From: Streptomyces anulatus | GTDB lineage: Bacteria > Actinomycetota > Actinomycetes > Streptomycetales > Streptomycetaceae | Direction: 5' to 3' | Length of the DNA stretch: 64,000 nt | Assembly: GCF_014650675.1 (NCBI RefSeq) | Contig: NZ_BMVK01000001.1 | Location: forward strand, 62,001 to 126,000 | Part shown: piece by piece, positions 42,955 to 51,442 of the stretch | Numbering within the stretch: the stretch's first letter is position 1 | Layout of the letters: the number at the start of each line of letters is the position of its first letter | Notes under the pieces: model-generated | The model's input: the letters and a program-made list of their open reading frames with translations, nothing else | What the model was told of the DNA's origin: nothing | The model's database searches: none | Translations under genes and position numbers: made by a program

Positions 42955-42999
42955 GAGAAGAATTCCCCCGAATTCCTGGGGAAGGGCGCGGCGGCGGAA

Positions 43000-43139
43000 C
43001 GGGGTGCCCGAGATCAGGAGTCGGCGACGGGAACAGTCAGATGCTCTGACCGATTGAGCTACCGGCCGGAGCCGGGCGGGACTCGAACCCGCAACCCTCT
43101 GATCCAGAAGTATCCGTCGCCTGCGCACCGGGCACCCCG
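43000..43139 (-). ncRNA. yrlA: Bacterial Y RNA (YrlA type) with a circularly permuted tRNA-like module
   Basis: Read on the minus strand, the ends pair perfectly over 11 bp (CGGGGTGCCCG, 43129-43139, with CGGGCACCCCG, 43000-43010), then over 8 bp (GGCGACGG with CCGTCGCC, 43114-43121 and 43023-43030). Inside is a tRNA with its halves swapped: anticodon-stem strand TCAGA (43098-43102), T-arm GCGGGTTCGAGTCCCGC (43076-43092), acceptor stem GCCGG/CCGGC closed by a 4-nt loop (43062-43075), D-arm GCTCAATCGGTCAGAGC (43043-43059) and strand TCTGA (43037-43041). This is the known architecture of YrlA RNAs, which bind Rsr, and the rsr gene follows. Ends are inferred from pairing; no promoter was recognised. 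Confidence 0.88.
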
Positions 43140-43276
43140 GCGCTCGCGCCTCCCGAGATCACCAGTGGCTGCGGCACATTTCGGGAAAGGAAGGAGCCGC
43201 CGCCTTCGCACCGGGAGGTGCATGTCCATGACCTTAGGGAACGCTCCGGTCGCACGCGAAGGATTTTCCCCGGCCC

Positions 43277-43287
43277 GGGGGGGGGGG
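43277..43287. repeat. 11-G homopolymer in the leader of the first kinase gene
   Basis: Eleven consecutive G follow CCC at 43277-43287, 111 nt before the kinase ATG. Such a tract is prone to slippage and to sequencing error. It lies outside the chosen CDS, so length changes would affect only the leader. Confidence 0.85.
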
Positions 43288-43397
43288 AGCCCGACGGGAC
43301 ACCCGGGGACGCAACCGAAGCGGTGGGCGCGGGCGTCGCACAGAAGGGGCTCGCGGTGATCGTCCCGGTCCGGCGGCACAAGAGGGGAACACACGAC

Positions 43398-45776
43398 ATG
43401 GAGCAGGTCGCGGGGTACCGGCTCGTGGCGCTGCTCGGCGAGGGCGGCATGGGGCGGGTCCACCTGGCGCGCACCGCGTCGGGCCGGCTCGCGGCGGTGA
43501 AGACAATCCATGAGCACCTCGCCGCCGACCCGCTGTTCCGGGAGCGGTTCCGACGCGAGACGCTCGCCGCACGGGCGGTCGCCGGTCCGTTCACGGCCGC
43601 GGTGCTGGACGCCGGCCCCGATGCCGTACGGCCGTGGCTGGCGACCGAGTTCTGTGCCGGGCCGACGCTCACCCGGGCCGCCGGGGCGCTCGGACCGCTG
43701 GGCGCGGGACCGCTGGCCGGGCTGGGGGCGGCGCTCGCGGAGGCGCTGGCGAGCATCCACCGGGCCGGGCTGGTCCACCGCGATCTGAAGCCGTCGAACG
43801 TGGTGCTCACCCGGGGCGGCCCGAAGGTCCTGGACTTCGGCATCGCCCGGCGGGCGGCCGACGAGACCCTCACGGACACCGGGGAGGTCATCGGCTCGCC
43901 CGGGTTCATCGCCCCCGAACTGCTGACGGCCGACGCCGAGCCCTCCCCCGCCACCGATGTGTTCGCCCTCGCGGCGCTGCTCGCCCGGTTGGCGACGGGC
44001 CGGGCGCCCTTCGGCTCCGGTCCCGTGCACCAGATGCTGTACCGGACGGTGCGGGGCGAGGCCGATCTGGACGGGGCCCCGACGGCAGAGTGGCGGGTGT
44101 TCCTCGCCTCCTGCCTGACGGGCGAACCGGCCGAGCGTCCCACCGTGGCCGAGGTGCTGAGCTGGTGCGCGGAGCGGTCCCCGGCCGGCGCGTGGTGGGA
44201 GCGGGATCCGGTGTCCGGCCTGGTCCGCGACCACGAGAACCGGGTCGCGGCGCTGGTGGCGGACGCCGCTGACGGCCGGGACGGTGCGGGCGCCCCGGCC
44301 GGCACGGACGACGCGCACGACACGGGCGCCCTGGCGGGCACGGCGGCCTCCGGACCCGCTCCGGCCGACGCCGTACCCGCCCCCAGCGGCGCCACGCGCA
44401 CCCCGGCGGACGCCGTCCCGCACCGGACCCGTCCCGTGGTCCCGCCGCAGGACGCCGTCCCGGACGGCGGTGAGCCGGGCCGGGGTCCGGACCGGCGGCG
44501 GCTGTTCGCGTTCGCCGGGGCCGCGCTCGTCGCGGGAGGCGGCCTCGGCGGCGCGGCTCTGCTCCGGCTCACCGAGAAGGACGGCCCGAACGGCGACCGG
44601 GCGGCCGCACCACCGACGAAGACCCGCTGGGCCCGGGGACGTCTGCTGTGGACCCGGACCGTCGGCGACCTCGGTTCCACCGGCCGGGTGCTGCGCCACG
44701 GCGGTGCGCTCCTCATCACGGACGCGACCTCGGTGACCGCGCTCGACGCGGCCACCGGTGCGGTCCGGTGGCGGCATCCGGCGCGGGACGTCACGGCCGT
44801 CCGGCCGCTCGGGGACCAGGTGCTCCTGCTGCTCTCCGGGCTGCTCTTCGCACCGGAACTCCTCGCCCTCGACGCCCGGACGGGCAACCAGCGCTGGTCG
44901 GCCCTGCCGGACCGGCCGGCCGGCGCCCGGACGTCCGCCGCCCCCGACGGCCAGTCGGCGTTCTTCACCGTCGACGGCGGGACGACGGCCCTGGTCTCCT
45001 ACGCCTCCGACGCCTCCCTGTGGACGAAGCGCTCCCTGGGCGACCGTCCCTGGCGCGCCTACGGGTTCGACTCCCGTACGGGAGAGGCTCTCTGGTTCCA
45101 CGAGGGGACGCGGGCCGCGGTCACCGGCATCGACGCGGCGGGCGGGCGGCTGGCCGTCGGGCTCCGCCTCCCCGCCCGTTCCGGGACCCCCGCCGATGAG
45201 CCGTTGTTCGTGCTCCGGACCTCCGGCGCGGCGCCGCGGCCGGAACCGGAGATACCCGGTGGCGCCGCGTATCCGCACGCCCACCCCGGCGCCTCCGGCA
45301 CCCGGTACTACGCGCGGGGCGGCCGGATCGTCGCGGTCGATCTGGCGGCCCGGCGCACCGTCTGGCGCCGGGCGCTCGAAGGGTCGCCCACGGTCACGCC
45401 CTCGGCGACCGGTGGCATGGTGCACGCCGCGACGACGCCGGGCGGGGTCACCGCGCTCGACGCCCGGAGCGGGCGGATTCGCTGGAGCCGCACGGATCTC
45501 GGGCGGCTCGCCTCCGACGACGACAGCGCCGACGACGGGCCGCCGCTGGTGGCGGACGGCACGCTGTACGCCACCGGGCCGGAGCCGGGCCGCGAGGAGA
45601 AGTCCTGGAGGGATGCCTTCTGGGGGGTGCACGCCCTCGACGCCCTCCGCGAGCGCCGGCTGTGGTCGGCCCCCGTCGAGGCGGACGGGCCCCTCCGGGC
45701 CGCCGCCGGCGGGGGCCTCCTCCACGTCTGCGCCGACGGGACCGTGCAGACCTTCACCGGACCGGACTCCGCGTGA
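43398..45776 (+). CDS. Membrane Ser/Thr protein kinase with extracytoplasmic PQQ-like beta-propeller
   Basis: 792-residue Hanks-type kinase. Catalytic domain about 7-265: glycine loop LGEGGMG (13-19), ATP Lys 35 in AAVKTIHEHL, catalytic HRDLKPSN (127-134), DFG (146-148) and SPGFIAPE. A Pro/Ala juxtamembrane stretch, one membrane span (about 370-390, RLFAFAGAALVAGGGLGGAA) and an outer PQQ/WD40-like beta-propeller (repeats such as VTALDAATGAVRWRHPA and VTALDARSGRIRWSRT) follow. ATG at 43398 with GAGGGGAAC upstream. The stop overlaps the next kinase gene (GTGA), and the two are tandem paralogues. The propeller probably senses an envelope ligand. Confidence 0.92.
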   Translation: MEQVAGYRLVALLGEGGMGRVHLARTASGRLAAVKTIHEHLAADPLFRERFRRETLAARAVAGPFTAAVLDAGPDAVRPWLATEFCAGPTLTRAAGALGPLGAGPLAGLGAALAEALASIHRAGLVHRDLKPSNVVLTRGGPKVLDFGIARRAADETLTDTGEVIGSPGFIAPELLTADAEPSPATDVFALAALLARLATGRAPFGSGPVHQMLYRTVRGEADLDGAPTAEWRVFLASCLTGEPAERPTVAEVLSWCAERSPAGAWWERDPVSGLVRDHENRVAALVADAADGRDGAGAPAGTDDAHDTGALAGTAASGPAPADAVPAPSGATRTPADAVPHRTRPVVPPQDAVPDGGEPGRGPDRRRLFAFAGAALVAGGGLGGAALLRLTEKDGPNGDRAAAPPTKTRWARGRLLWTRTVGDLGSTGRVLRHGGALLITDATSVTALDAATGAVRWRHPARDVTAVRPLGDQVLLLLSGLLFAPELLALDARTGNQRWSALPDRPAGARTSAAPDGQSAFFTVDGGTTALVSYASDASLWTKRSLGDRPWRAYGFDSRTGEALWFHEGTRAAVTGIDAAGGRLAVGLRLPARSGTPADEPLFVLRTSGAAPRPEPEIPGGAAYPHAHPGASGTRYYARGGRIVAVDLAARRTVWRRALEGSPTVTPSATGGMVHAATTPGGVTALDARSGRIRWSRTDLGRLASDDDSADDGPPLVADGTLYATGPEPGREEKSWRDAFWGVHALDALRERRLWSAPVEADGPLRAAAGGGLLHVCADGTVQTFTGPDSA

Positions 45777-48124
45777 CGGGCCCCCTGCTCCCCGGCGATC
45801 CCGAACGGCTCGGCTCCATCCGGCTGCTGGGCCGGCTCGGGGCGGGCGGCATGGGCACCGTCTATCTGGGCCGGACGCCCGGCGGGCTGACCGTCGCGGT
45901 GAAGACGGTGCACGAACACCTGGCGGCCGACCCGCACTTCCGAGAACGGTTCCGCCGTGAGGCCGCCGCCGCCCGCGCGGTGACCGGGGCGCACACGGCG
46001 GCGGTGCTCGACGCGGACCCGGAGTCCTCCCGGCCCTGGCTCGCCACCGCGTATCTGCCGGGCGTCACCCTGCGGCACGCGGTGGCGGCGACCGGACCGC
46101 TGGAACCCTCCGCCGTACGGTCCCTGGGCGCGGCGCTCGCCGAAGCGCTGGAGGCCGTCCACCGGGCGGGGCTCGTCCACCGCGACCTCAAGCCGTCGAA
46201 CGTGCTGATCACCGCCGACGGGCCCCGGGTCATCGACTTCGGGATCGCCCGCGCGATCAGCGACCACGGGCTGACCGGGGCGGGCGATGTCATCGGCACC
46301 CCGGGGTTCATCGCCCCGGAGCAGATCACCGGGGCCATCGCCACGGGTGCCGCGGTGACCCGGGGAGCGGTGACCGGGGCCGCCGATGTGTTCGCACTCG
46401 GGGCGGTGCTGGTGTTCGCCGCCACCGGAGGCAGCCCCTTCGGTTCGGCGACCCCGGCGGTGCTGCTCTACCGGGCCGTCCACGAGGACCCGGATCTCTC
46501 CGGCGTACCGGACGGGGTACGGGAGGTGGTGACGGCCTGCCTGGAGAAGGACCCCGGTCTTCGTCCGACGGTGGACCAGGTGCTGCGGGCCACCGCCGAT
46601 CCACATCCGGCGCTGTGGTGGCGCACGGAGCCGCTGCGCTCGCTGGTCCTGGGCGAGGCGGCCGAGCAGCCCGCCGAGGAGCCGGCCGCGACACCCGGCC
46701 CGCGGGCCGCGCCCCGGACCGCCCCGGCACCGGGGCCTCCCCGCACCCCCCGGCTGTCCGCCCTGCCACCGCCGCCCGTGGTGAGGAGCCGGGCGGACCG
46801 GCGCGGGGAGCTCGCGCGGCGCGGTCTGCTGCTGGCCGGAGGCGGCGGACTCGCCTCGCTCGTCACGTACGCCTTCCTCCGGAGCGGCCGCGCGGGCGAG
46901 CGGGGGGAGCGGGTCGAGGACCCGGTGCGGATCCGGCCCGGGAGCGCCCGGCAGGGCGCCCTGCGATGGACCCTGTCGCCCGCGTTCGACAGCACCTCCG
47001 TGGACGCGCTGCGGTCGGCCGGGAGTTCGCTGCTGGTGCACGGCGTCGCCGTACCCGATGCCGGCCGGGCCGGCGGCAACGGCGGATACGTCACCGCACG
47101 GCGGGCCGGCGACGCGGGGCGCCGGTGGCTGGCCGACGCCGAGGAGAACGCCCCGGCGCAGTGGGGGGTGTCCGGTTCCGTGCTCGTGGCGGCCGATGTG
47201 GGGCTCGGCGCCCTCGATCTGGCGACAGGCGAACCGCGCGGCGAGCCCGCGGAGCGCCCGGCACCGCTGTGGTTCACCGTCGCCGCGGGCACCCTGATCT
47301 CCGGTTTCGGGGCGGACGGCGACGCCCCGACGCTGACCGCCGTGGACCTGCGCACCGGTGCGCGGCGCTGGACCGGGGGCACGGCGGAGGTCCGGTCGCC
47401 CGCCGTGCTGGACCGGTCGGTGCTGCTGGCCGACGAGGACGGCGAGAACATCCGGTGCGTCGACGCGGTCAGCGGTGAACTCCGCTGGGCTTACGAAGAG
47501 TTCGAGGGTTCAGTGGCCGCTCTGGCGGCGGTGCCGGGGGCGGGCTGCTTCGTCCTGCTCGGCATCGGGGGCGCCCTGCACTTCCTCCGGACACGCGACG
47601 GCGGCCGCCTGGCCACCGCCGCGCTGGAGGGCGGGCCGAGTTCCGGCTCCAGCGCGCTGGCCGCCGTCGGCTCCACGGTGCTGCTGACCACCGGGGGCCG
47701 GGTCCACGCCTACGCAGCCGCCACCGGCCGGCACCTCTGGTCGGCGGGGACGGTGGGGCTGGACACCAGCTGGCCCGCGGGCACGGGCGGCGTCCGGGCC
47801 CCGGTGACGGCCGGCGGATCGTTGCTCCACTGGGCGCGGGCGGGGGTCCTCCAGTGCCTCGACCTCCGCAGCGGCGAGGAGCGCTGGGCCGCCGCGTTCG
47901 GCGAGGTCGGCCAGGTGCCGCCGGTGGTGGCCGGGGGCACGGTGTACGCGGCGACGGGTGAGCTGTGCCGGGCGCTGGACGTGAACCGGGGTGCGGTGCA
48001 GCGCGGTTGGGAGGTCACCGACGTCCGTGACCTCGCCGCGGACCCGTCCGGCTGGTACGCCCGCATCGGCACGAAGGCGATACGGGCGTACAACCACACG
48101 GCTGCGCCGGTGCGGGGCTCCTGA
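45773..48124 (+). CDS. Second membrane Ser/Thr kinase with PQQ-like beta-propeller
   Basis: 783-residue paralogue of the preceding kinase, with the same architecture: kinase domain (about 16-285: LGAGGMGTVYLGR, Lys 44 in VAVKTVHEHLAADPHF, HRDLKPSN 136-143, DFG), Pro-rich linker, membrane span (RRGLLLAGGGGLASLVTYAF), then a PQQ-like propeller (LGALDLATGEPRG, LTAVDLRTGARRWTGG, RCVDAVSGELRWAYE). The GTG overlaps the stop of the first kinase (GTGA), implying co-translation and perhaps hetero-association. Substrates unknown. Confidence 0.92.
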   Translation: MTGPLLPGDPERLGSIRLLGRLGAGGMGTVYLGRTPGGLTVAVKTVHEHLAADPHFRERFRREAAAARAVTGAHTAAVLDADPESSRPWLATAYLPGVTLRHAVAATGPLEPSAVRSLGAALAEALEAVHRAGLVHRDLKPSNVLITADGPRVIDFGIARAISDHGLTGAGDVIGTPGFIAPEQITGAIATGAAVTRGAVTGAADVFALGAVLVFAATGGSPFGSATPAVLLYRAVHEDPDLSGVPDGVREVVTACLEKDPGLRPTVDQVLRATADPHPALWWRTEPLRSLVLGEAAEQPAEEPAATPGPRAAPRTAPAPGPPRTPRLSALPPPPVVRSRADRRGELARRGLLLAGGGGLASLVTYAFLRSGRAGERGERVEDPVRIRPGSARQGALRWTLSPAFDSTSVDALRSAGSSLLVHGVAVPDAGRAGGNGGYVTARRAGDAGRRWLADAEENAPAQWGVSGSVLVAADVGLGALDLATGEPRGEPAERPAPLWFTVAAGTLISGFGADGDAPTLTAVDLRTGARRWTGGTAEVRSPAVLDRSVLLADEDGENIRCVDAVSGELRWAYEEFEGSVAALAAVPGAGCFVLLGIGGALHFLRTRDGGRLATAALEGGPSSGSSALAAVGSTVLLTTGGRVHAYAAATGRHLWSAGTVGLDTSWPAGTGGVRAPVTAGGSLLHWARAGVLQCLDLRSGEERWAAAFGEVGQVPPVVAGGTVYAATGELCRALDVNRGAVQRGWEVTDVRDLAADPSGWYARIGTKAIRAYNHTAAPVRGS

Positions 48125-48145
48125 GGAACCCGGCGTTCAGGCCCC

Positions 48146-49618
48146 TCAACCGCCCGCGCGCGAGCGGGCCTTGAACGCGGCCTTGCGGGCGTCCTTGGCG
48201 GCCTTCTTGTCGCTGTGCAGCCGGCCCATGGCCTCCAGCACGTCGGCGGTGGCCGGGTGGTCGACGCGCCAGACCTCGTCGAAGAAGCCGCTGTGCTGCG
48301 CGGAGAGCCCCTCGATCAGGCCCTGGAGCTCGTCCAGTTCGCCGTCCGCGTCCAGTTGGGCGGCGATGGTGTCGATGGCCAGCCAGAAGATCATGTCCTC
48401 CGGCGGGGCGGGCACGTCGGCCGCTCCGCGCTCCGCGAGCCAGACGCGGGCCAGGCCGCCCAGCTCCGGGTCGCCGAGCACCGCGCGTACGGCGGGCTCC
48501 GCCGAGGGGCCGGCCAGGGCGAGGGCCTGCTGGCAGTGGAGGCGGCGCAGCGGCGCGCCCTCGTCCGCGCCGCGCGCGGCGGCCAGCAGCTCGGCCGCCG
48601 CGGATACCGCGCCCCCCGTTCCGTACTCCGCGAGCCAGAGCTTGACCTCGGCGCGGGCGGCGGACTCCGGGTAGTGGGCGAGGCCGTCGAGGAGGGCGTC
48701 GGCGCCCTTGCCCGCGAGGTCGCCGACGGCGGGGGCGTCCACCCCGGCCTCCAGCATCCGGGCCCGGATGCCGTACAGGCCGAGGGGGGTGAGCTTGACC
48801 ATGCCGTACCGGGTGACGTCCTCGTCGTCGGCCCCGGCGGCGGAGGCGTCAGCGGCTTCGCCCTCCTCGACGAGCAACGCCTCGTCGACCGGGTGGTACT
48901 CGACGATCCCGATGGGTTCGAGGAGCCGGAACTGGTCGTCGAGGCGCATCATCGCCTCGGACACCTGCTCCAGGATGTCGTCGGTGGGCTCGCCCATGTC
49001 GTCGGGGACGATCATCGACGCGGCGAGGGCGGGCAGCGGGACCGGTCCTTCGCCCGCGCCGTTGTCCGCGAGGGTGAGCAGGTAGAGGTTGCCGAGGACG
49101 CCGTCGAGGAACTCCGCCTCGGCCTCCGGGTCCCAGTCCAGGGCGTCGAAGTCGATCGAGCCGTCCTCGCCGACGAGGTCGGCGAAGTCGTCCAGGACGG
49201 GCGCGGTGGCGTCGGCGTGCACGGCGTCGAGGCCGTCGAGCCAGATGGACAGGACGTCCTGCGGGGAGCCGCCGGTGAGCAGGGCCAGGTTCTCGCCGGT
49301 GGTGACGGTGCCCTCGGTCTCGCCGTCCGCACCCTCCTCGGGGTCGGTGACGTCGAGGAGGCCGGTGTCCACGGCGAGCCGCCAGGCCTCGCTGGCGTAC
49401 GCGGCGCCGTCCTCGTCGGCCGGCAGGCCGAGGTGCTCGGCGGCCGCGGGCAGCTGGGCCTCGACGAGTTCGCCGCCCGCCCCGACCCGGGTGTCCGGGC
49501 CCGCCCACCGGGCGAGCCTGACGGCGCGGACGAACAGCGGAGCGGCGAGCGCGTCCCGTGCCAGTTCGGCCTCGGAGTTCAGCCGCACCGGCGGCAGGGA
49601 GGGGCGCTCTGCGGACAT
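48146..49618 (-). CDS. Acidic conserved hypothetical protein
   Basis: 490-residue acidic, alanine-rich protein with no signal peptide or membrane span. The N-terminal third reads as helical (LARDALAAPLFVRAVRLARWAG), the middle is strongly acidic (EEGADGETEGTVTT; DDFADLVGEDGSIDFDALDWDPEAEAEF), and the C-terminus is basic (HSDKKAAKDARKAAFKARSR). PVDEALLVEEGE and LLDGLAHYPESAARAEVKLWLAEYG recall actinobacterial winged-helix/HEAT-like hypotheticals. Function not recognised. ATG at 49618 (MSAERPSLPPV). Confidence 0.8.
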   Translation of the reverse strand: MSAERPSLPPVRLNSEAELARDALAAPLFVRAVRLARWAGPDTRVGAGGELVEAQLPAAAEHLGLPADEDGAAYASEAWRLAVDTGLLDVTDPEEGADGETEGTVTTGENLALLTGGSPQDVLSIWLDGLDAVHADATAPVLDDFADLVGEDGSIDFDALDWDPEAEAEFLDGVLGNLYLLTLADNGAGEGPVPLPALAASMIVPDDMGEPTDDILEQVSEAMMRLDDQFRLLEPIGIVEYHPVDEALLVEEGEAADASAAGADDEDVTRYGMVKLTPLGLYGIRARMLEAGVDAPAVGDLAGKGADALLDGLAHYPESAARAEVKLWLAEYGTGGAVSAAAELLAAARGADEGAPLRRLHCQQALALAGPSAEPAVRAVLGDPELGGLARVWLAERGAADVPAPPEDMIFWLAIDTIAAQLDADGELDELQGLIEGLSAQHSGFFDEVWRVDHPATADVLEAMGRLHSDKKAAKDARKAAFKARSRAGG

Positions 49619-49740
49619 CGGGGGTTCTCCTCGGTGCGTGCTCGGGGCATACGGAGTGCGTACGCGGTTCAGCCGCCCAAGCCTAGACGCAATGCACCGT
49701 ATGCCGCCCGCCGCTTCACCGCATACCGCCCGCCTCGCCC

Positions 49741-50457
49741 CTATCCGCCCACGCCCGGCTGCATGCTGAGCGCGGGGGTGTAGCGGTGCACGCCCCCGCC
49801 GCCGGTCATGCCCGGGTAGTGGTGGACCCGTTCCCAGTGCGGGGACGGGGAGCCGACGCCGTCCCCGGGTGCGGCGAGTGCCGCGATGTGGTGCTCGGCG
49901 CTCTCCCACTCGGCGTAGTTGATGACCCGGGTGCCGTCGGTGCTGACGTGGAAGTACGCGGCGATGCCGCCGGCGGGCAGGTCGGCCTCTTCGCCGAGCG
50001 CCTCGAACACGGTGTCCACCCAGGCGCGTTGGCGGGCCGGGTCGGGCCCGTCGAACTCGGCTTCCACGATGACGAGGCAGCCGGTCTCCCGGGTGTCGCC
50101 CGCGGCCCGGAGGCCGGAGCGGTACAGCTCGTACGTGCGCAGTTCGAGGCGTTCGATGCCGGGGACGGCGGCGTCGATCTCGGCGTTGCGGATGTCGCGG
50201 CCCTCCCGTACGAAGTCCTGGTAGGCCTGTTCGCCGGTCCACTGGGAGTAGTGCAGCAGGGTCGCGCCGTCCTCCCCCGCGTAGACGCTGTAGGAGAGCA
50301 GCCCGGGGTGCGGCCATTCCCGGTTCTCCCAGGCCTTCCGGATGGCGTCGACGGCTTCTCGCTGCCGCCGTTGTGTACCGACGTTCCAGGTGCTGGCCTT
50401 GGCGAGCCGGGCGTCGGCCCGGGTCGGGTCGGGGAGGTCGGTGAAGTGCGCGGTCAT
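49741..50457 (-). CDS. Antibiotic biosynthesis monooxygenase-domain protein under a SoxR box
   Basis: 238-residue protein with two ABM (dimeric alpha-beta barrel) domains: one at about 18-110 ([44 protein letters not shown] and [17 protein letters not shown]), one at about 130-225 ([27 protein letters not shown] and [17 protein letters not shown]). A canonical SoxR box lies 57 nt upstream of the ATG. In S. coelicolor the SoxR target SCO1909 is annotated as a monooxygenase, and this is very likely its counterpart. SoxR in Streptomyces answers redox-active antibiotics such as actinorhodin; quinone oxidation or modification is a plausible role. Confidence 0.88.
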   Translation of the reverse strand: MTAHFTDLPDPTRADARLAKASTWNVGTQRRQREAVDAIRKAWENREWPHPGLLSYSVYAGEDGATLLHYSQWTGEQAYQDFVREGRDIRNAEIDAAVPGIERLELRTYELYRSGLRAAGDTRETGCLVIVEAEFDGPDPARQRAWVDTVFEALGEEADLPAGGIAAYFHVSTDGTRVINYAEWESAEHHIAALAAPGDGVGSPSPHWERVHHYPGMTGGGGVHRYTPALSMQPGVGG

Positions 50458-50513
50458 GGCGGTGTTCCCTTCTCACGCGCGCCGGTCGGTGCGTCGCGGA
50501 CACCACCGTGGCA

Positions 50514-50531
50514 CCTCAAGTTCGCTTGAGG
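50514..50531 (-). promoter_or_regulatory. SoxR box
   Basis: CCTCAAGTTCGCTTGAGG matches the SoxR consensus CCTCAAGTTAACTTGAGG in both 7-bp arms; only the central four bases differ. On the minus strand TTGACC abuts it as the -35, with the dyad falling in the long spacer as expected for MerR-type promoters. Target: the ABM protein gene at 49741-50457. Confidence 0.9.
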
Positions 50532-50620
50532 TCAAGGCCGTTCCTCCGGGGTCCCGCCCGTTCGCCCACGGCGTGAGCGGCGTCGGGTGCGGCCGGTGGC
50601 GGCCGGGGAAGGGTGGGGAC

Positions 50621-51442
50621 ATGACCCTCTCCGTGGCGCACCTGAGCGACCCGCACCTCACGACCGGTCCCGGGGCCGCGGCCCGCTCGGCCGGGTTGCG
50701 GGCCGCCCTGCGCCGGGTGCTCGCCCTGGACCCGCTCCCGGACTGCGTCGTGATCACCGGTGACCTCACCGAGCGCGGGGAGCCGGGCGAGTACGCGGCC
50801 CTGCGCGAGGAGGTCGGGGCGTTTCCGCTGCCGTTGCACCTGGTGACGGGCAACCACGACGTGCCGGAGGCTCTCGTGGGCGCGTTCGGCGGGACGCGCT
50901 TCCTGGGCGGGGGGACGCTGACGTCGTACACGGTGGAGCACCCGGCGTTCACGGTCGTGGTCCTGGACTCGTGGGTGGCCGGTGCGCCGGGCGGCCGGCT
51001 GGGTCCCGGGCAGGTGTCCCGGCTGGACCGGGAGCTCTCCCGACGCCCCGGCGTACCGGCCCTCGTCTGTCTGCACCACCCGCCGGTTCCGGTCGGCATC
51101 CCGTTCCTGGACGCGATGCGCCTGGCGGACGGCGCCGCGCTGGCGGAGGTGGTAGCCGCGCACCCCCGGGTCGTGCGGGTGCTGGCGGGCCATGTGCACC
51201 GCCCGGTCACGGCGCCCTTCGCGGGCAGCACGGTGGCCGTCGCGCCGAGTACGTACCGGCAGAGCGGGCTGGTGCTGCGGGAGGGCGTCCCCGGCTACCC
51301 CGACGAGCCCCCGGCCTTCCTGCTGCACGTCCTGCCGGAGGGGCCGCCCGGCACGGGTTGGGTCACCCACACCGTGCCGGTGGGCGAGGCCGAAGGACTG
51401 CCCCGACCGGTCACTCGGGCAGCTCGGCCCGCCAGGCCGTGA
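50621..51442 (+). CDS. Metallophosphoesterase, CpdA-like cyclic nucleotide phosphodiesterase
   Basis: 273-residue dinuclear metallophosphoesterase. The motifs occur in order: HLSDPHL (D-x-H), [11 protein letters not shown] (GD), [11 protein letters not shown] (GNHD), CLHHPP and LAGHVHRP (GHxH). The closest functional group is CpdA/Icc 3',5'-cAMP phosphodiesterases (class III). ATG at 50621 with GGGGAAGGGTGGGG upstream. Cytoplasmic. The 3' end overlaps the convergent lipoprotein gene by 32 nt. Nucleotide specificity is not proven by sequence. Confidence 0.88.
   Translation: MTLSVAHLSDPHLTTGPGAAARSAGLRAALRRVLALDPLPDCVVITGDLTERGEPGEYAALREEVGAFPLPLHLVTGNHDVPEALVGAFGGTRFLGGGTLTSYTVEHPAFTVVVLDSWVAGAPGGRLGPGQVSRLDRELSRRPGVPALVCLHHPPVPVGIPFLDAMRLADGAALAEVVAAHPRVVRVLAGHVHRPVTAPFAGSTVAVAPSTYRQSGLVLREGVPGYPDEPPAFLLHVLPEGPPGTGWVTHTVPVGEAEGLPRPVTRAARPARP

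Noticed and set aside
43023..43121. Ordinary tRNA gene (the T-arm and D-arm look like tRNA-Arg)
   Set aside because: The 3' half precedes the 5' half, the acceptor ends are joined by a loop and no anticodon loop exists. A permuted tRNA-like Y RNA next to rsr explains every part.
43059..45725. Minus-strand frame opposite the first kinase that reads through the Y RNA
   Set aside because: No recognisable domain; overlaps both a clear kinase gene and the structured RNA.
49645..49715. Inverted pair GGCATACGG / CCGTATGCC upstream of the acidic hypothetical gene
   Set aside because: Arms are far apart (about 50 nt) and a further GCATACCG copy makes chance repetition likely; not reported as an operator.
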